Shown: positions 26,776-37,282, counted from the stretch's first letter. The stretch is DNA of 64,000 nucleotides from Ruegeria profundi (GCF_001507545.1 NZ_LQBP01000002.1:186001-250000), one strand, 5' to 3'. Made by a program: numbers and translations. The notes: generated from the letters alone by a model not told the origin.

Positions 26776-27705
26776 ATGCTAGGAAAATCACAAAAAGCCG
26801 CCCATCTGGCCGAAAGTGTCACCGATTACACGGTTATTCAAGGGCGCTCGCTGTGGCAGGACGCTCGGATGCGGTTTGTTCGCAACAAGGCCGCAATGGC
26901 CAGCGTTTTTGTTCTAAGCCTGATTGTTCTGTTCACAATCATCGGACCGTACTTCGCCGTTTGGGACAATGAAGAAATCGACTGGAACGTCATTGGGGAC
27001 GTGCGCGGGATGGGGATGCCATCCCTCGAAACCGGGCATTTTTTCGGTGTCGATGATCTGGGGCGTGACCTTTACAGCCGCGTCATTCAGGCAACGACCA
27101 CATCGCTTTTGGTTGGCCTGATCGGGGCGGCCACGGCGCTGATCGTCGGCACCTGTTACGGCATCGCCGCCGGTTACATTGGTGGGCGTGTCGACAGTGT
27201 AATGATGCGCTTTGTCGATATTCTTCTGGCGATCCCGGCAACCTTGATCATCATCCTGCTGCTGGTCGTGGCGGGGCGGTCATTTTTCATGTTGTTTCTC
27301 GCTCTTGGCGCGGTCGGCTGGCTGACCATGTCACGGATCGTTCGAGGGCAAACTCTGACGCTGAAGAACCGCGAATTCATCGAAGCCGCACGCGCCGCCG
27401 GCGTCAGCGAATTCACGATTATGTATCGTCATATCCTACCCAATCTATTGGGGGTGGTGATCGTCTATGCCTCGCTTCTGGTGCCTGAGATGATCCTTAC
27501 CGAAAGCTTCATCTCGTTTCTGGGTCTGGGTATCTCAGAGCCCTACACGTCATTGGGTAGGCTGATCGCCGAAGGTGCCGGGACGATGGCCTATGGAACC
27601 TTGTGGCAGCTTATGTTCCCCCTGACATTCTATGTCGCAATCATCATCTCGATGTTCTTCATCGGCGATGGTCTGCGTGACGCACTGGACCCGAAGGATC
27701 GCTGA
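26776..27705 (+). CDS. oppC: oligopeptide ABC transporter permease
   Basis: A 309-residue permease of the OppC/DppC type with a long cytoplasmic N-terminus and six helices. Features are [33 protein letters not shown], the EAA loop [19 protein letters not shown] and the ending [13 protein letters not shown], which is the family signature. GGGGCG stands before the start. It ends one base before the fused ATPase gene. Confidence 0.95.
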   Translation: MLGKSQKAAHLAESVTDYTVIQGRSLWQDARMRFVRNKAAMASVFVLSLIVLFTIIGPYFAVWDNEEIDWNVIGDVRGMGMPSLETGHFFGVDDLGRDLYSRVIQATTTSLLVGLIGAATALIVGTCYGIAAGYIGGRVDSVMMRFVDILLAIPATLIIILLLVVAGRSFFMLFLALGAVGWLTMSRIVRGQTLTLKNREFIEAARAAGVSEFTIMYRHILPNLLGVVIVYASLLVPEMILTESFISFLGLGISEPYTSLGRLIAEGAGTMAYGTLWQLMFPLTFYVAIIISMFFIGDGLRDALDPKDR

Positions 27706-27706
27706 T

Positions 27707-29512
27707 ATGAGCCTGTTTTCCATAAAAGACCTGAGCGTCCAGTTCGAAACTCCGGACGGCGTTGTCGAGGCTGTCAAAGGGATCAGCTTCGACATCAACC
27801 CGGGCGAATGCCTTGGCATCGTCGGCGAAAGCGGATCGGGCAAAAGCCAGACTTTCATGGCCGCGATGGGGCTGTTGCCGCCAGCGGGACGGGCCGAAGG
27901 CTCGGCCATGCTGAACGGGAAGGAGATCCTGAATCTGCCCGTTGGCAAGCTGAACAAGATCCGTGGTTCGGATGTGGGCATGATCTTTCAGGACCCGCTA
28001 ACCGCTTTGACCCCGCATCTGCGGATCGGTCAGCAAATGCGCGAAGTTCTGCAAGTGCATGAAGGGCTACAAGGCTCTGCCGCGCGACAGCGATGCCTTG
28101 AATGGCTTGACCGTGTGCGTATCCCCGAGGCAAAACGGCGTCTTGATCAATACCCGCATGAGCTTTCGGGCGGGATGCGCCAGCGCGTGATGATTGCCAT
28201 GTCCATGCTGTGCAATCCAAAACTGCTGATCGCGGACGAGCCAACCACTGCGCTCGATGTCACGGTTCAGGCCGACATTCTGGACTTGATGGTGCGGTTG
28301 CAGAAAGACGAAGGCACCGCGATTGCCCTGATTACACATGACATGGGCGTCGTCGCACGGATGTGTGACCGGATACAGGTCATGCGTCTGGGTCAGTTTG
28401 TCGAGGCCGGAGACGCGCGCGAAATCTTCCGCGCGCCTAAGCACGAATACACTCGAACTCTGCTTGAGGCGATGCCGCGCATTGATGCAGGCGATGCGCC
28501 CAAAGCGCTGGAGAAGACCGAAGAACCTCTGCTGAAGGTCGACGACGTCAAAGTCCATTTCCCGATTCATGTCTCGGGCGGGCTGTTCGGCCACAAGGTC
28601 CCGTTGAAGGCCGTGGATGGCGTGAGCTTTGACATCCGCAAGGGTGAAACGCTGGGCGTTGTGGGTGAATCCGGTTGCGGCAAATCCACCCTCGCCCGGG
28701 CCGTGCTGCAACTGATTGAACCCAGTGCGGGGAATGTCAGCTGGCTGGGACATCCTATCGTCGGGTTGAAACGAGCCGAACTGAACAAATACCGCAAGGA
28801 CCTTCAGATCGTGTTCCAGGACCCGCTGGCTAGCCTTGACCCGAGGATGACGATTTCCGCCTCGATCGCGGAACCTCTGAAAACCTATCGCCCTGACCTG
28901 ACGGATCGCGAACGCAAAGACATGGTCGCGCAGATGATGGAGCGGGTGGGCTTACAATCCAACATGATCAACCGATATCCGCATGAATTGTCCGGCGGGC
29001 AGAACCAAAGAGTCGGCATTGCCCGGGCAATGATCAACAAACCCAAATTGATTATCTGCGACGAAGCGGTTTCGGCGCTAGACGTGTCCATTCAGGCGCA
29101 AATCGTGGAATTGTTGCGAGAATTGCAACAAGAGTTCGGGCTGTCGATGATTTTTATCAGCCATGATCTTTCTGTGGTGCGGGCGGTCTCGAACCGGATC
29201 ATGGTCCTTTATCTTGGTCGGATTGTCGAACTTGGGGATGGCGAAGTAATTTGCTCTGATCCGATCCACCCCTACACCAAGTCCCTGATCTCGGCCGTTC
29301 CAATACCGGACCCCGACGTCGAACGCACGCGGCGACGGTTGAAGCTGCCTGGTGAGCTGCCCTCACCCATGGATCCCAGGGCTGCATTGCGGTTTCTGCC
29401 CAGTCGTTTAGCTGCGGGTCAGTCCGATTATGTCCCCCAATTGAGCGAGGTGAGACCGGATCACTTTGTGGCCGAACACGATCCGCTGGATGCCATTTTG
29501 AACGGTGTTTGA
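27707..29512 (+). CDS. fused OppD-OppF ABC transporter ATP-binding protein
   Basis: A 601-residue protein with two complete ABC ATPase domains, OppD-like (residues 1-265) and OppF-like (about 285-570). Walker A motifs are [10 protein letters not shown] and [13 protein letters not shown] signatures are LSGGMRQRV and LSGGQNQRV; Walker B regions are [13 protein letters not shown] and [13 protein letters not shown]. The fusion supplies both ATPase sites of the peptide importer from one chain, common in alphaproteobacteria. ATG at 27707 follows the oppC stop by one base; a longer in-frame start at 27632 would overlap oppC and is rejected. A strong hairpin closes the operon. Confidence 0.95.
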   Translation: MSLFSIKDLSVQFETPDGVVEAVKGISFDINPGECLGIVGESGSGKSQTFMAAMGLLPPAGRAEGSAMLNGKEILNLPVGKLNKIRGSDVGMIFQDPLTALTPHLRIGQQMREVLQVHEGLQGSAARQRCLEWLDRVRIPEAKRRLDQYPHELSGGMRQRVMIAMSMLCNPKLLIADEPTTALDVTVQADILDLMVRLQKDEGTAIALITHDMGVVARMCDRIQVMRLGQFVEAGDAREIFRAPKHEYTRTLLEAMPRIDAGDAPKALEKTEEPLLKVDDVKVHFPIHVSGGLFGHKVPLKAVDGVSFDIRKGETLGVVGESGCGKSTLARAVLQLIEPSAGNVSWLGHPIVGLKRAELNKYRKDLQIVFQDPLASLDPRMTISASIAEPLKTYRPDLTDRERKDMVAQMMERVGLQSNMINRYPHELSGGQNQRVGIARAMINKPKLIICDEAVSALDVSIQAQIVELLRELQQEFGLSMIFISHDLSVVRAVSNRIMVLYLGRIVELGDGEVICSDPIHPYTKSLISAVPIPDPDVERTRRRLKLPGELPSPMDPRAALRFLPSRLAAGQSDYVPQLSEVRPDHFVAEHDPLDAILNGV

Positions 29513-29520
29513 GCGCCCTG

Positions 29521-29549
29521 CCCCGAAGCTAATTTGCACAGCTTCGGGG
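29521..29549 (+). terminator. terminator of the opp operon
   Basis: CCCCGAAGCT (29521-29530) and AGCTTCGGGG (29540-29549) form a perfect ten-pair stem with a nine-base loop, eight bases after the oppDF stop. The following tract is only partly T-rich (CGTCTTCGG). Confidence 0.7.
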
Positions 29550-29819
29550 CGTCTTCGGTCCTGCTTATAGAACAGTAGTTAGTGGAACGGCCTCGGTCCG
29601 CCGGAACTTGATGCCTTCTTTTGCCGCATATCGCAGCAAAACACCGCTGGGTTTTCGTGGTCGAAACGTGATCGTTTTGACTTCTACCCCCTTGGGTGGC
29701 ACCATCTTTGGGAAATTTGCACGGGTTGATTGTGGGCGTTGATTGTTAGCAGTGCAGCCCCTAAGAGGTCCGCGTGGGACACTAACCAACGACACTGTTC
29801 TACTAGCTTGAGAGGTCAT
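29550..29819. other. intergenic region upstream of galU
   Basis: About 270 bases between the opp terminator and galU. A minus-strand frame runs through here and on through galU in antisense; it has no support as a gene. I see no clear promoter motif or RNA element. GAGAGG just before 29820 is the galU ribosome site. Confidence 0.4.
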
Positions 29820-30713
29820 ATGGTACGCAAGGTCACAAAGGCGATCTTTCCAGTCGCAGGGCTTGGCACCCGGTTCCTGCCCGCTACGAAGTCCGTTCCG
29901 AAAGAGATCATGACTTTGGTCGACCGCCCACTGGTGCAGTACGCTATCGACGAGGCTCGTGCCGCCGGCATCACCGAGTTCATTTTTGTTACGTCGCGCG
30001 GCAAATCCGCACTGGAAGACTATTTCGATCACAACCTGGTTCTTGAACAGGAGCTCAAAGCCAAAGGCAAAGATGACCTGCTGGAGACATTGAGCGCCAC
30101 CAATATGGAAAGCGGGGCAATTGCATATATCCGCCAGCACAAGGCACTGGGATTGGGCCATGCCGTTTGGTGTGCGCGCCGGCTGATCGGTGATGAACCC
30201 TTTGCCGTGATGCTGCCCGACGACGTGATTGCGGCTGAAAAACCATGTCTGCAACAGATGGTCGAAGCCTATGAGGAAACCGGCGGAAACATGGTCGCAG
30301 CTATGGAGGTCCCTTTGGAAAAAACCAGTGCATACGGTGTGCTGGATGTGGGTGAAAATATCGGCCCTGTCGTACGCGCGCGGGGCATGGTCGAAAAACC
30401 AAAACCGGAAGAGGCGCCCTCGAACCTTGCCGTTATCGGTCGCTATGTGCTTGGTCCGTCGGTTCTGTACAACCTGAACCAGATGAAAAAAGGCAGCGGC
30501 GGAGAGATACAGCTCACCGATGCCATCGCCGAAGACATCGGCAACGGCGTACCGGTCTTTGGATACAAATTCGATGGTCAGCGGTTCGATTGCGGCTCGA
30601 AATCCGGGTTCCTGCAAGCAACTGTTGCATTTGCTCTGGCCCGCAGTGACCTACGCGACGACCTGAGCCAATATCTGCATGATATTGTCGCCACAGGGCA
30701 AGCTGCTGAGTAA
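29820..30713 (+). CDS. galU: UTP-glucose-1-phosphate uridylyltransferase
   Basis: A 297-residue cytoplasmic nucleotidyltransferase making UDP-glucose from UTP and glucose 1-phosphate, feeding envelope polysaccharide synthesis. The signature FPVAGLGTRFLPATKSVPKE near residue 9, PLVQYAIDEA near 41, VMLPDDVI near 128 and GSGGEIQLTDAIAEDI near 224 are canonical GalU. ATG at 29820 is preceded by GAGAGG and starts at the conserved MVRKVTKAIFP; the longer in-frame start at 29730 is unlikely. GDP-fucose genes lie 1.3 kb downstream on the other strand. Confidence 0.96.
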   Translation: MVRKVTKAIFPVAGLGTRFLPATKSVPKEIMTLVDRPLVQYAIDEARAAGITEFIFVTSRGKSALEDYFDHNLVLEQELKAKGKDDLLETLSATNMESGAIAYIRQHKALGLGHAVWCARRLIGDEPFAVMLPDDVIAAEKPCLQQMVEAYEETGGNMVAAMEVPLEKTSAYGVLDVGENIGPVVRARGMVEKPKPEEAPSNLAVIGRYVLGPSVLYNLNQMKKGSGGEIQLTDAIAEDIGNGVPVFGYKFDGQRFDCGSKSGFLQATVAFALARSDLRDDLSQYLHDIVATGQAAE

Positions 30714-30926
30714 CACACGCATTCTCCACCGCAAACGCTTGTTTTCGGCGAATGTGGAAAAATTACCGATAGGCTAAGGCGTTCTGCGACTTGGCCTATT
30801 TTTTGACCTGCAAAAGAATAACAAAAGGTTCCAAAGGCGTGCGTTCCGGTCAGGCGGGATTCATCCATCGCCTGGCAATGTGGCGCGCAATTCAATTGTC
30901 GCACCAAAAGCCACTGGAGGACGCCT

Positions 30927-32003
30927 TTGTCACAGAACTCACCCCGATTGAACCTACCGTTTCTGCAACCATCGCAGGCACAGAAACACGTGACCCATAA
31001 CGAGGCATTGCGGCAGTTGGATCTTGTTACCCAACTTAGCCTGGCCTCGACAAACGCATCGACCCCGCCGGCCGTTCCTGATCAGGGTGAGGTTCACGCA
31101 CTCGGTTCTGCTCCGACCGGGGATTGGACTGGCCAGACCGGGATGCTTGCCGCGTGGCTGGACAACGCCTGGCATTTTGTCGCCCCCCGCATCGGCTGGC
31201 GCGCGTGGGATGAAACCAACGGGCAACTGACGGTCTGGGATGGCAGCGCATGGACTGAGCCTCCGGTTGCGACGCAGAATCTTGATGGCGTGGGTATTGC
31301 GGCCAGCTTTGACAGCACGAACCGTCTGTCCGTGAGGTCGCCAGCGACGTTGCTCAGCCATGAAGGCGGTGGGCATCAGTTAAAAATCAACAAGGCCAGC
31401 GCAGGCGAAACAGCGTCTTTGCTGTTTCAGTCCAACTGGATCGGTCACGCCGAGATGGGTTTGTCAGGCAATACCGGCTTTTCGATCAAGGTTTCGCCTG
31501 ACGGCGGCACGTGGACCGACGCGCTCAGCTTTGACCCGACCACGGGTGCCGCAAGTGGTGCCGCGGTTCAGAACAGCCCTGACGACACAACCGTTGGTCG
31601 CCTGATGCGGGCGGATTTCGGCTATGGTCCGGGTAACCTTGTCGGTCTCGTATCGGAAAGCGGCGGCGCGCCGACCGGTGCCGTGATTGAACACGGGTCG
31701 ACTGCTGATGGAGACTACGTACGCTTTGCAGATGGAACACAAATATGCACTGCAAAGCTGCCTGCAACGGGATGTGCAAATGCTGATGGGGCGTTGTTTA
31801 CAAGCGACGCCGCAGTCTGGGTTTTCCCGATTTCTTTCGCATCCGGCCCGGCAGTTTCGGTTAGCGGCGGAGGTGGGGCAAGCACCCGGTTTATCGGCTT
31901 TGATGCCCCGACCGAGACAGAGGTGGGCTTCAAGGTCATGGCAACCACACTTGATACAACAGCACTGGCCCCAACGGGCGTCGCAATAGGCCGCTGGTTC
32001 TGA
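30927..32003 (+). CDS. DUF2793 domain protein
   Basis: A 358-residue protein whose first 100 or so residues match DUF2793, a domain found in phage tail and gene-transfer-type proteins and in stand-alone proteins of Rhodobacterales: LNLPFLQPSQAQKHVTHNEA, then WRAWDETNGQLTVWDG. The rest is Gly/Ser/Thr-rich and beta-like, with no signal peptide or membrane helix. The TTG start at 30927 is supported by GGAGG about eight bases upstream. No other phage genes are nearby. Its place between galU and gmd/fcl hints at a surface-carbohydrate-binding role, but this is guesswork. Confidence 0.85.
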   Translation: MSQNSPRLNLPFLQPSQAQKHVTHNEALRQLDLVTQLSLASTNASTPPAVPDQGEVHALGSAPTGDWTGQTGMLAAWLDNAWHFVAPRIGWRAWDETNGQLTVWDGSAWTEPPVATQNLDGVGIAASFDSTNRLSVRSPATLLSHEGGGHQLKINKASAGETASLLFQSNWIGHAEMGLSGNTGFSIKVSPDGGTWTDALSFDPTTGAASGAAVQNSPDDTTVGRLMRADFGYGPGNLVGLVSESGGAPTGAVIEHGSTADGDYVRFADGTQICTAKLPATGCANADGALFTSDAAVWVFPISFASGPAVSVSGGGGASTRFIGFDAPTETEVGFKVMATTLDTTALAPTGVAIGRWF

Positions 32004-32036
32004 TCTCAAATTCTGCCCGGGCGCTTGTCCGGGCAG

Positions 32037-33014
32037 TTACTTGGCCCGCAGATCCGCATCTGCCTGATCAAGGAACCAGGCATAAGTTTCTCGAATACCG
32101 TCTTCCAACCCGATGCGCGCGCGCCAACCCATCTCGGCCAGACGGGACACGTCCATCAATTTGCGTAGGGTGCCATCTGGTTTGCTGACATCCTGCGTAA
32201 TGCGCCCGGTAAAGCCGATCGTTTTAGCCACCAAAGCCGCGAGTTCCGCAATAGAGATATCCTCACCACAGCCCACATTAATGTGGCTCAGCATCGGCTG
32301 GGTGTTTGCTTCGTAAACGTCGCGCGGAAGGTCGAGCACGAACAACGATGCCTCGGCCATGTCATCCACATGCAGGAATTCACGGCGGGGTTTGCCAGTA
32401 CCCCAGATCACCACCTCTGCCAGTCCGTCCCGCTGTGCCTCGTGAAAACGGCGGATCAGGGCGGGCAGGACGTGGCTGTTTTCAGGGTGGAAATTGTCGC
32501 CGGGACCATACAGGTTCGTCGGCATGACCGAGCGGTAGTCGACCCCATGCTGCCGGTTATAGCTTTCACACAGCTTGATCCCAGCAATCTTAGCCACTGC
32601 GTACGGCTCGTTTGTGGGCTCCAGAACGCCGGTCAGCAGAGCGTCTTCTCGCATCGGTTGCGTCGCAGCGCGCGGATAGATGCAAGAGCTGCCCAACTGC
32701 AGTAGGTTCTTTACCCCCGCCGCAAACGCCTGATGGATCACGTTACATTCAATCATCAGGTTGTCGTAGATGAAATCCGCCGGGTAGGTGTTGTTTGCGT
32801 GAATTCCACCAACCTTGGCGGCGGCAAGGATCACCACATCTGGACGCTCGGCCTGCATGAAGTCCCGCACGGCGGCCTGATCTGTCAGGTCCAATTCAGC
32901 ATGGGTGCGGGTTATCAGTTCAAGCGCGTCACCCGCAGACTGACGATCCTGCAAACGGCGCAGAATTGCACCGCCGACCATCCCGCGGTGGCCTGCTACA
33001 TAGATCTTGCGCAT
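32037..33014 (-). CDS. fcl: GDP-L-fucose synthase
   Basis: A 325-residue short-chain dehydrogenase-fold enzyme that epimerises and reduces GDP-4-keto-6-deoxymannose to GDP-L-fucose with NADPH. Motifs are [16 protein letters not shown] (nucleotide binding), LGSSCIYPR and the catalytic Tyr-Lys pair in [18 protein letters not shown] precedes the ATG at 33014. It follows gmd after ten bases, giving the complete two-step route from GDP-mannose. Confidence 0.96.
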   Translation of the reverse strand: MRKIYVAGHRGMVGGAILRRLQDRQSAGDALELITRTHAELDLTDQAAVRDFMQAERPDVVILAAAKVGGIHANNTYPADFIYDNLMIECNVIHQAFAAGVKNLLQLGSSCIYPRAATQPMREDALLTGVLEPTNEPYAVAKIAGIKLCESYNRQHGVDYRSVMPTNLYGPGDNFHPENSHVLPALIRRFHEAQRDGLAEVVIWGTGKPRREFLHVDDMAEASLFVLDLPRDVYEANTQPMLSHINVGCGEDISIAELAALVAKTIGFTGRITQDVSKPDGTLRKLMDVSRLAEMGWRARIGLEDGIRETYAWFLDQADADLRAK

Positions 33015-33024
33015 GGCGATCTCC

Positions 33025-34149
33025 TCAACCGTTTTCCAGGCTTACCGGCAATTCATACCCATGCTCTTTCAACAGCGCATGGCGTTTGGCGGTTTTCAGA
33101 TCCTCGACGACCATCTCGGCGCACATTTCCTGCACCGTCAGCTCGGGCTCCCATCCCAACTTGGTTTTGGCGTTCGACGGGTCCCCCAGCAGCGTCTCAA
33201 CCTCGGCAGGGCGGAAATACTGCGGATCAATGCGCATGATCACATCCCCCGGTTTGAGCGCCGGAGCATTTTCACCCTGGATCGCCTTAACGGACGCAAT
33301 TTCATCGACGCCCTCGCCTGTGAATTCCAACGTGATACCAAGCTCGGCAGCCGACCATTCGATAAACTGCCGCACCGAATATTGCACTCCGGTCGCGATT
33401 ACGAAGTCTTCGGGATTTTCCTGCTGCAACATGAGCCACTGCATCCGTACATAGTCTTTTGCGTGGCCCCAGTCGCGCAGACTGTCGATATTGCCCATGT
33501 AAAGACAGTCTTCCAAACCCTGTGCAATGTTTGCCAATCCTCGGGTGATTTTCCGGGTTACAAAAGTCTCACCTCGGCGCGGGCTTTCGTGATTGAACAG
33601 AATACCGTTGCAGGCATACATGCCATACGCTTCGCGATAGTTCACGGTGATCCAGTAGGAATACAGCTTGGCAACCGCGTAAGGCGAACGTGGGTGGAAC
33701 GGCGTTGTTTCGCGCTGCGGAGTTTCCTGCACCAGACCGTAAAGTTCCGACGTCGAGGCCTGATAAAACCTTGTCTTTTTCTCCAGCCCAAGAAACCGGA
33801 TCGCTTCCAGCAAGCGCAATGTGCCAATTGCATCGACATCTGCCGTATATTCCGGAGACTCAAAACTGACTGCAACATGCGACTGCGCACCCAGATTGTA
33901 GACCTCGTCCGGTTGTACTTCTTGAATGATGCGCGTCAGGTTTGAGGTATCGCTCAGGTCCCCGTAATGCAGATGCAGTTTCGGGTTCGGAACATGCGGG
34001 TCCTGATAGATGTGGTCGATCCGCTGCGTATTGAATGAAGACGCCCGGCGTTTGATCCCGTGAACCTCGTAACCTTTCTCAAGCAAAAATTCTGCAAGAT
34101 AAGATCCGTCCTGCCCGGTAATGCCGGTAATCAACGCCTTTTTTGTCAT
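33025..34149 (-). CDS. gmd: GDP-mannose 4,6-dehydratase
   Basis: A 374-residue NADP-dependent enzyme converting GDP-D-mannose to GDP-4-keto-6-deoxy-D-mannose, the precursor of GDP-L-fucose. It has [20 protein letters not shown] at the N-terminus, the family-specific [17 protein letters not shown], the catalytic Thr-Ser-Glu segment STSELYG and [10 protein letters not shown]. Full family length. It is first in the gmd-fcl unit, which supplies fucose for capsule, lipopolysaccharide or exopolysaccharide; no glycosyltransferases are in the window. Confidence 0.97.
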   Translation of the reverse strand: MTKKALITGITGQDGSYLAEFLLEKGYEVHGIKRRASSFNTQRIDHIYQDPHVPNPKLHLHYGDLSDTSNLTRIIQEVQPDEVYNLGAQSHVAVSFESPEYTADVDAIGTLRLLEAIRFLGLEKKTRFYQASTSELYGLVQETPQRETTPFHPRSPYAVAKLYSYWITVNYREAYGMYACNGILFNHESPRRGETFVTRKITRGLANIAQGLEDCLYMGNIDSLRDWGHAKDYVRMQWLMLQQENPEDFVIATGVQYSVRQFIEWSAAELGITLEFTGEGVDEIASVKAIQGENAPALKPGDVIMRIDPQYFRPAEVETLLGDPSNAKTKLGWEPELTVQEMCAEMVVEDLKTAKRHALLKEHGYELPVSLENG

Positions 34150-34318
34150 CTTCTTTTCCCGCGGAATCCATTTTGAAGCATTGCCATCTCAAAAACAGCA
34201 AGACGTCCCAGAATGCAACCCAAGGCTATGAACACCACGAGTGTCAGCGGCTGTTTCCTGCCTGTAAACCCATCAAGAAATTTGACCTATAAGATGGCTT
34301 TCACAAGACATGAAAGGA

Positions 34319-34335
34319 CAGGCCGGTTCGGCCTG
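34319..34335 (-). terminator. hairpin downstream of the phytanoyl-CoA dioxygenase-like gene
   Basis: CAGGCCG (34319-34325) and CGGCCTG (34329-34335) form a perfect seven-pair stem with a three-base loop. On the minus strand it is followed by TCCTTTC, a modest U-tract, 20 bases beyond the stop at 34355. Confidence 0.55.
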
Positions 34336-34354
34336 CACGGTCGCTCAGGGCGTG

Positions 34355-35236
34355 TCAGGTCCCTCCGTATAACGGGACAGCGTTTTTTGCACCATCGGCC
34401 AACGCTTTGCTCTGATCGCGGCGCACCTGTTCATACAAGGCCAGTGACTGCTCTGAAAACAGTTCTTGCGGAGGGTCAACCGCCACAAAGTTCGACTGCC
34501 CGTCCCGACCACGTGCCAGCATCGCATAGTCGCGATCGGCAACCAATTGCCTCGCATTCGGGTTGAGATACCGGATTGCCAAACCAATGCGGCGGTCATC
34601 GGACCGGTTGGGCCCCGACCCATGGATGGTCAACCCGTGATGCAGCGACATTTGACCAGGTGCCAATTCAATATGGGTTTTTTCCTCTTCTGCGACCTCA
34701 ACAGCAATTTCCTGCCCCCGCGATAACAGGTTTGTGTCAGAATACGTGTCGGTGTGCGGAAGGATCGGGTTCTTGTGGCTGCCCTGAACGAAATCCATGC
34801 ATCCGCTTGCGACCGTGGCGGGCGACAGCGCGATCCAGGCTGTCACCTGATCCGGAGTTTCGCCCATGCCCCAATAGGTCAGATCCTGATGCATGCCCAC
34901 CGTGTGTTCGGTATTGGCTTCTTTGACAAAAAACTCGGCGGACCAAACCATGATGTCAGGTCCCAAAATGTGCTCAACCACGTCCAGAACCCTTTTATCC
35001 AAGGCGATCTGTGCGGCCAACGGTATCACAAGATGAGCATTGACGCGTTTGTACGTGTTCAGCGGCAGCGGCAGATTGGCAGACAGCCAGTCACGCTCAA
35101 GCTGTTCGAATTCTGCACGAATCTCAGCCGCTTCTGCATCCGAGAAAACCGTCAAGGGAAATAGATAACCGTATTCCCAGTACTGCGCGGTTTGGTCGGC
35201 TGTCAGGGCGTGTGAAGATTGAGCAGTTTGCAGCAT
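34355..35236 (-). CDS. phytanoyl-CoA dioxygenase family protein
   Basis: A non-haem Fe(II)/2-oxoglutarate oxygenase of about 293 residues. The metal triad is visible: HQD in GMHQDLTYWG and the distal histidine in GLTIHGSGPNRSDD, followed by the 2-oxoglutarate-binding arginine in RRIGLAIRYL. Members hydroxylate varied small molecules; the substrate here is unknown. Start choice is uncertain: ATG at 35236 (MLQTAQSS) has AGG six bases upstream, while ATG at 35248 and 35269 are in frame. It is divergent from a LysR regulator starting at 35340, which probably controls it. Confidence 0.9.
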   Translation of the reverse strand: MLQTAQSSHALTADQTAQYWEYGYLFPLTVFSDAEAAEIRAEFEQLERDWLSANLPLPLNTYKRVNAHLVIPLAAQIALDKRVLDVVEHILGPDIMVWSAEFFVKEANTEHTVGMHQDLTYWGMGETPDQVTAWIALSPATVASGCMDFVQGSHKNPILPHTDTYSDTNLLSRGQEIAVEVAEEEKTHIELAPGQMSLHHGLTIHGSGPNRSDDRRIGLAIRYLNPNARQLVADRDYAMLARGRDGQSNFVAVDPPQELFSEQSLALYEQVRRDQSKALADGAKNAVPLYGGT

Positions 35237-35339
35237 GGTGAACCTCATGAAATCTGGTCCACCCAGCATAAACCGAGATAATTACAAAGCAGCGTGGCAC
35301 CTCTTGCCGGTAAGGCTAAGTTCAGCTTAGCCTGCCTGC

Positions 35340-36230
35340 ATGTCGTCCCGTATCCCTTCCCTCAACTGGCTCCGCGTATTCGAGGCTGCCGCGCGGACCG
35401 AAAGCTTTGCCCGAGCCGCCACGCAGTTGAACATGTCTGCCGCAGCTGTCAGCCAGCAGGTCAAAGCGCTGGAATCCCGGCTGGGAACGCCGCTGTTTCA
35501 CCGTCACGCACATGCGGTAACCCTGACCGAGGCTGGCAGGGCTTATCTGCCGTCCGTTCAACAATCCCTGCTCATGCTGGAAACCGCCACCACAGGCCTT
35601 TTCGGGGAAACCCGCGAGCAGCGGCTTTTCGTGCAATCCGTTCTGCTTTATGCGCATGGGGTTCTTGCCAATGGCCTGCCCGATTTCCGCGCAGCACATC
35701 CGCAGATCGGTTTGTCTCTGACCACTGGTAACCTGGTATCGGATTTCGCCAACCAATTCACCGATTTGCAGATCGTGTTCGGGAACCCGACCCTATTTGG
35801 TGCAGAAAGCGATCCATTGATGCACGAGCGCTTGTATCCTGTTGCTAAACCAGATGTCGCCGCGCAGATACGTCAGCCCCAAGACCTGTTCCAATTCCCT
35901 TTGATCGAGGTTTCGACGCATCGTGCAAGTTGGCCGCATCTGTTCGAAACTCTGCGTATGCCCACCGGTCAGGCGCGGTATTTTTTCGCCGACAATTCGA
36001 TCATGGCCACCGAGCTATCAGCCAGCGGAGGAGGCATCGCCCTGGCCCGCGCGCCTGCATCGGATCGGATCATGCACCTGTCCGGCCTTGTTCCCTGCCT
36101 GCCCGACATTCACGTTGCAGGGCAAGAGGCGTATCACTTGGTCTACCCATCCCGCACAGCCTTGCGACCACCCGCGCGCGCCTTTCGCGACTGGTTGCTG
36201 GATCACAGCGCGGCGGTCCAAACCCGGTAA
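35340..36230 (+). CDS. LysR-family transcriptional regulator (GcvA-like)
   Basis: A 296-residue regulator with an N-terminal winged helix-turn-helix (SLNWLRVFEAAARTESFARA, ATQLNMSAAAVSQQVKALES) and a C-terminal effector-binding domain. The opening IPSLNWLRVFEAA is typical of the GcvA-like branch. It is divergent from the dioxygenase gene with about 100 bases between starts, the usual layout for autoregulated LysR pairs. Its last 28 bases overlap the convergent DUF1612 gene. The inducer is unknown. Confidence 0.93.
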   Translation: MSSRIPSLNWLRVFEAAARTESFARAATQLNMSAAAVSQQVKALESRLGTPLFHRHAHAVTLTEAGRAYLPSVQQSLLMLETATTGLFGETREQRLFVQSVLLYAHGVLANGLPDFRAAHPQIGLSLTTGNLVSDFANQFTDLQIVFGNPTLFGAESDPLMHERLYPVAKPDVAAQIRQPQDLFQFPLIEVSTHRASWPHLFETLRMPTGQARYFFADNSIMATELSASGGGIALARAPASDRIMHLSGLVPCLPDIHVAGQEAYHLVYPSRTALRPPARAFRDWLLDHSAAVQTR

Positions 36231-37282
36231 CGTCCCTGCCCCGTCACCTCACGGATCAGGCCGCGTCGGGTGAAACGGTCAATGTTGCGTTGCACTGCTG
36301 CACGCGACGCCTTTGTCAATTCTTCGGCCAACGGTGCGGACACCATCGGCCACGCCGTTAGGACGTCGATCAACAAGGGCGGTGTCTTGCCGCTAAGTCC
36401 AGCGGTTGCCGCGCGGGCGCGCTGTTCCCATGCGCTGACACGATCCAGGTGCATCAATGCCGCCAAAGCTGCCTGCCCCGCCCCGCGAATCCACGCAGCA
36501 AGCTTTTCGTTAACCTCGCCCACTCCGCGCAAAGCGCCCGGGCCAGACAGCGCCAAGGGCATGAATTTTGCCCCGCCCCGCCCCATGGAGGCCGCGTGAC
36601 GCGCCGCAATAATCGCCGCCTCAGTATCCTGTCCAATCCCCGGGGACAGGGCACGCCAGGCGTGAAACCCGATCGCCGCCTGCGTGACCGGGTGCAACCC
36701 TTCGGCATTTCGCATCACCTCGGCCAGATCGGCCACGGCTTCGGGGATATCGTCGATACCTTGCGCGAGGCGATCCAGAAAGGCAGTAAGCCCCGAGTCC
36801 CATCCCCCGTCCGAAGGGCCAGGACCGGATGTCAGCCGACGCACCGCCCATCCCGCCCGGAATAAAGCCTGAACGTCGTCTCCGGTTGCACCGATCCGCA
36901 AACCGGTCCACAGGGCAAGACGGTCCACGCTGATCCGGTCGCCCGTCCACCAGCCCAGATCGGATACGTCCATAAGGGCCAGTCGATGGGTCCATCCATC
37001 TGGCCCGGCCCTTAGCCGTTCATCCAAAGCGCCAAAGATCGCCGCCAGATCCGCCAGTTCGAAAGACAGTTCCGCCTGCGCTGCGCGCCAGTCTCGGGGA
37101 TCGAATAGCAAACGCCGATCAGCCATCGGACCGGGAGGTTGAAAATCCTCGATCCGCTCTTCATCCTCGGGCGGCAGAAACCATAGATCGTCGTCTTCTG
37201 GCGGATCCACATCATAAATACTGCGAGGGCCGATGTTATCGACCTCTTCGTCCGGATCAGGTGTGACGGGCTTGATAGTCAT
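36203..37282 (-). CDS. RHE_PE00001/DUF1612-type helix-turn-helix protein
   Basis: A roughly 359-residue cytoplasmic protein. The N-terminal 50 residues are acidic and low complexity (DPDEEVDN, PPEDDDLWFLPPEDEERIED). The central part (DWRAAQAELSFELADLAAIF, DRLALWTGLRIG) and the C-terminal HTH (APLAEELTKASRAAVQRNID) match the DUF1612/HTH_13 family first described on rhizobial plasmids. Family function is unknown; DNA binding is inferred from the HTH. ATG at 37282 is chosen over GTG at 37315; neither has a strong ribosome site. It converges with the LysR gene and overlaps its 3' end by 28 bases. Confidence 0.8.
   Translation of the reverse strand: MTIKPVTPDPDEEVDNIGPRSIYDVDPPEDDDLWFLPPEDEERIEDFQPPGPMADRRLLFDPRDWRAAQAELSFELADLAAIFGALDERLRAGPDGWTHRLALMDVSDLGWWTGDRISVDRLALWTGLRIGATGDDVQALFRAGWAVRRLTSGPGPSDGGWDSGLTAFLDRLAQGIDDIPEAVADLAEVMRNAEGLHPVTQAAIGFHAWRALSPGIGQDTEAAIIAARHAASMGRGGAKFMPLALSGPGALRGVGEVNEKLAAWIRGAGQAALAALMHLDRVSAWEQRARAATAGLSGKTPPLLIDVLTAWPMVSAPLAEELTKASRAAVQRNIDRFTRRGLIREVTGQGRYRVWTAAL

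Noticed and set aside
29565-30617. Long minus-strand open frame (350 codons) across galU
   Set aside because: It is the antisense of galU, whose motifs and ribosome site are unambiguous; the frame has no recognisable domain.
30927-32003. DUF2793 gene as evidence for a prophage or gene-transfer-agent cluster
   Set aside because: No other phage, integrase, capsid or tail gene lies nearby.
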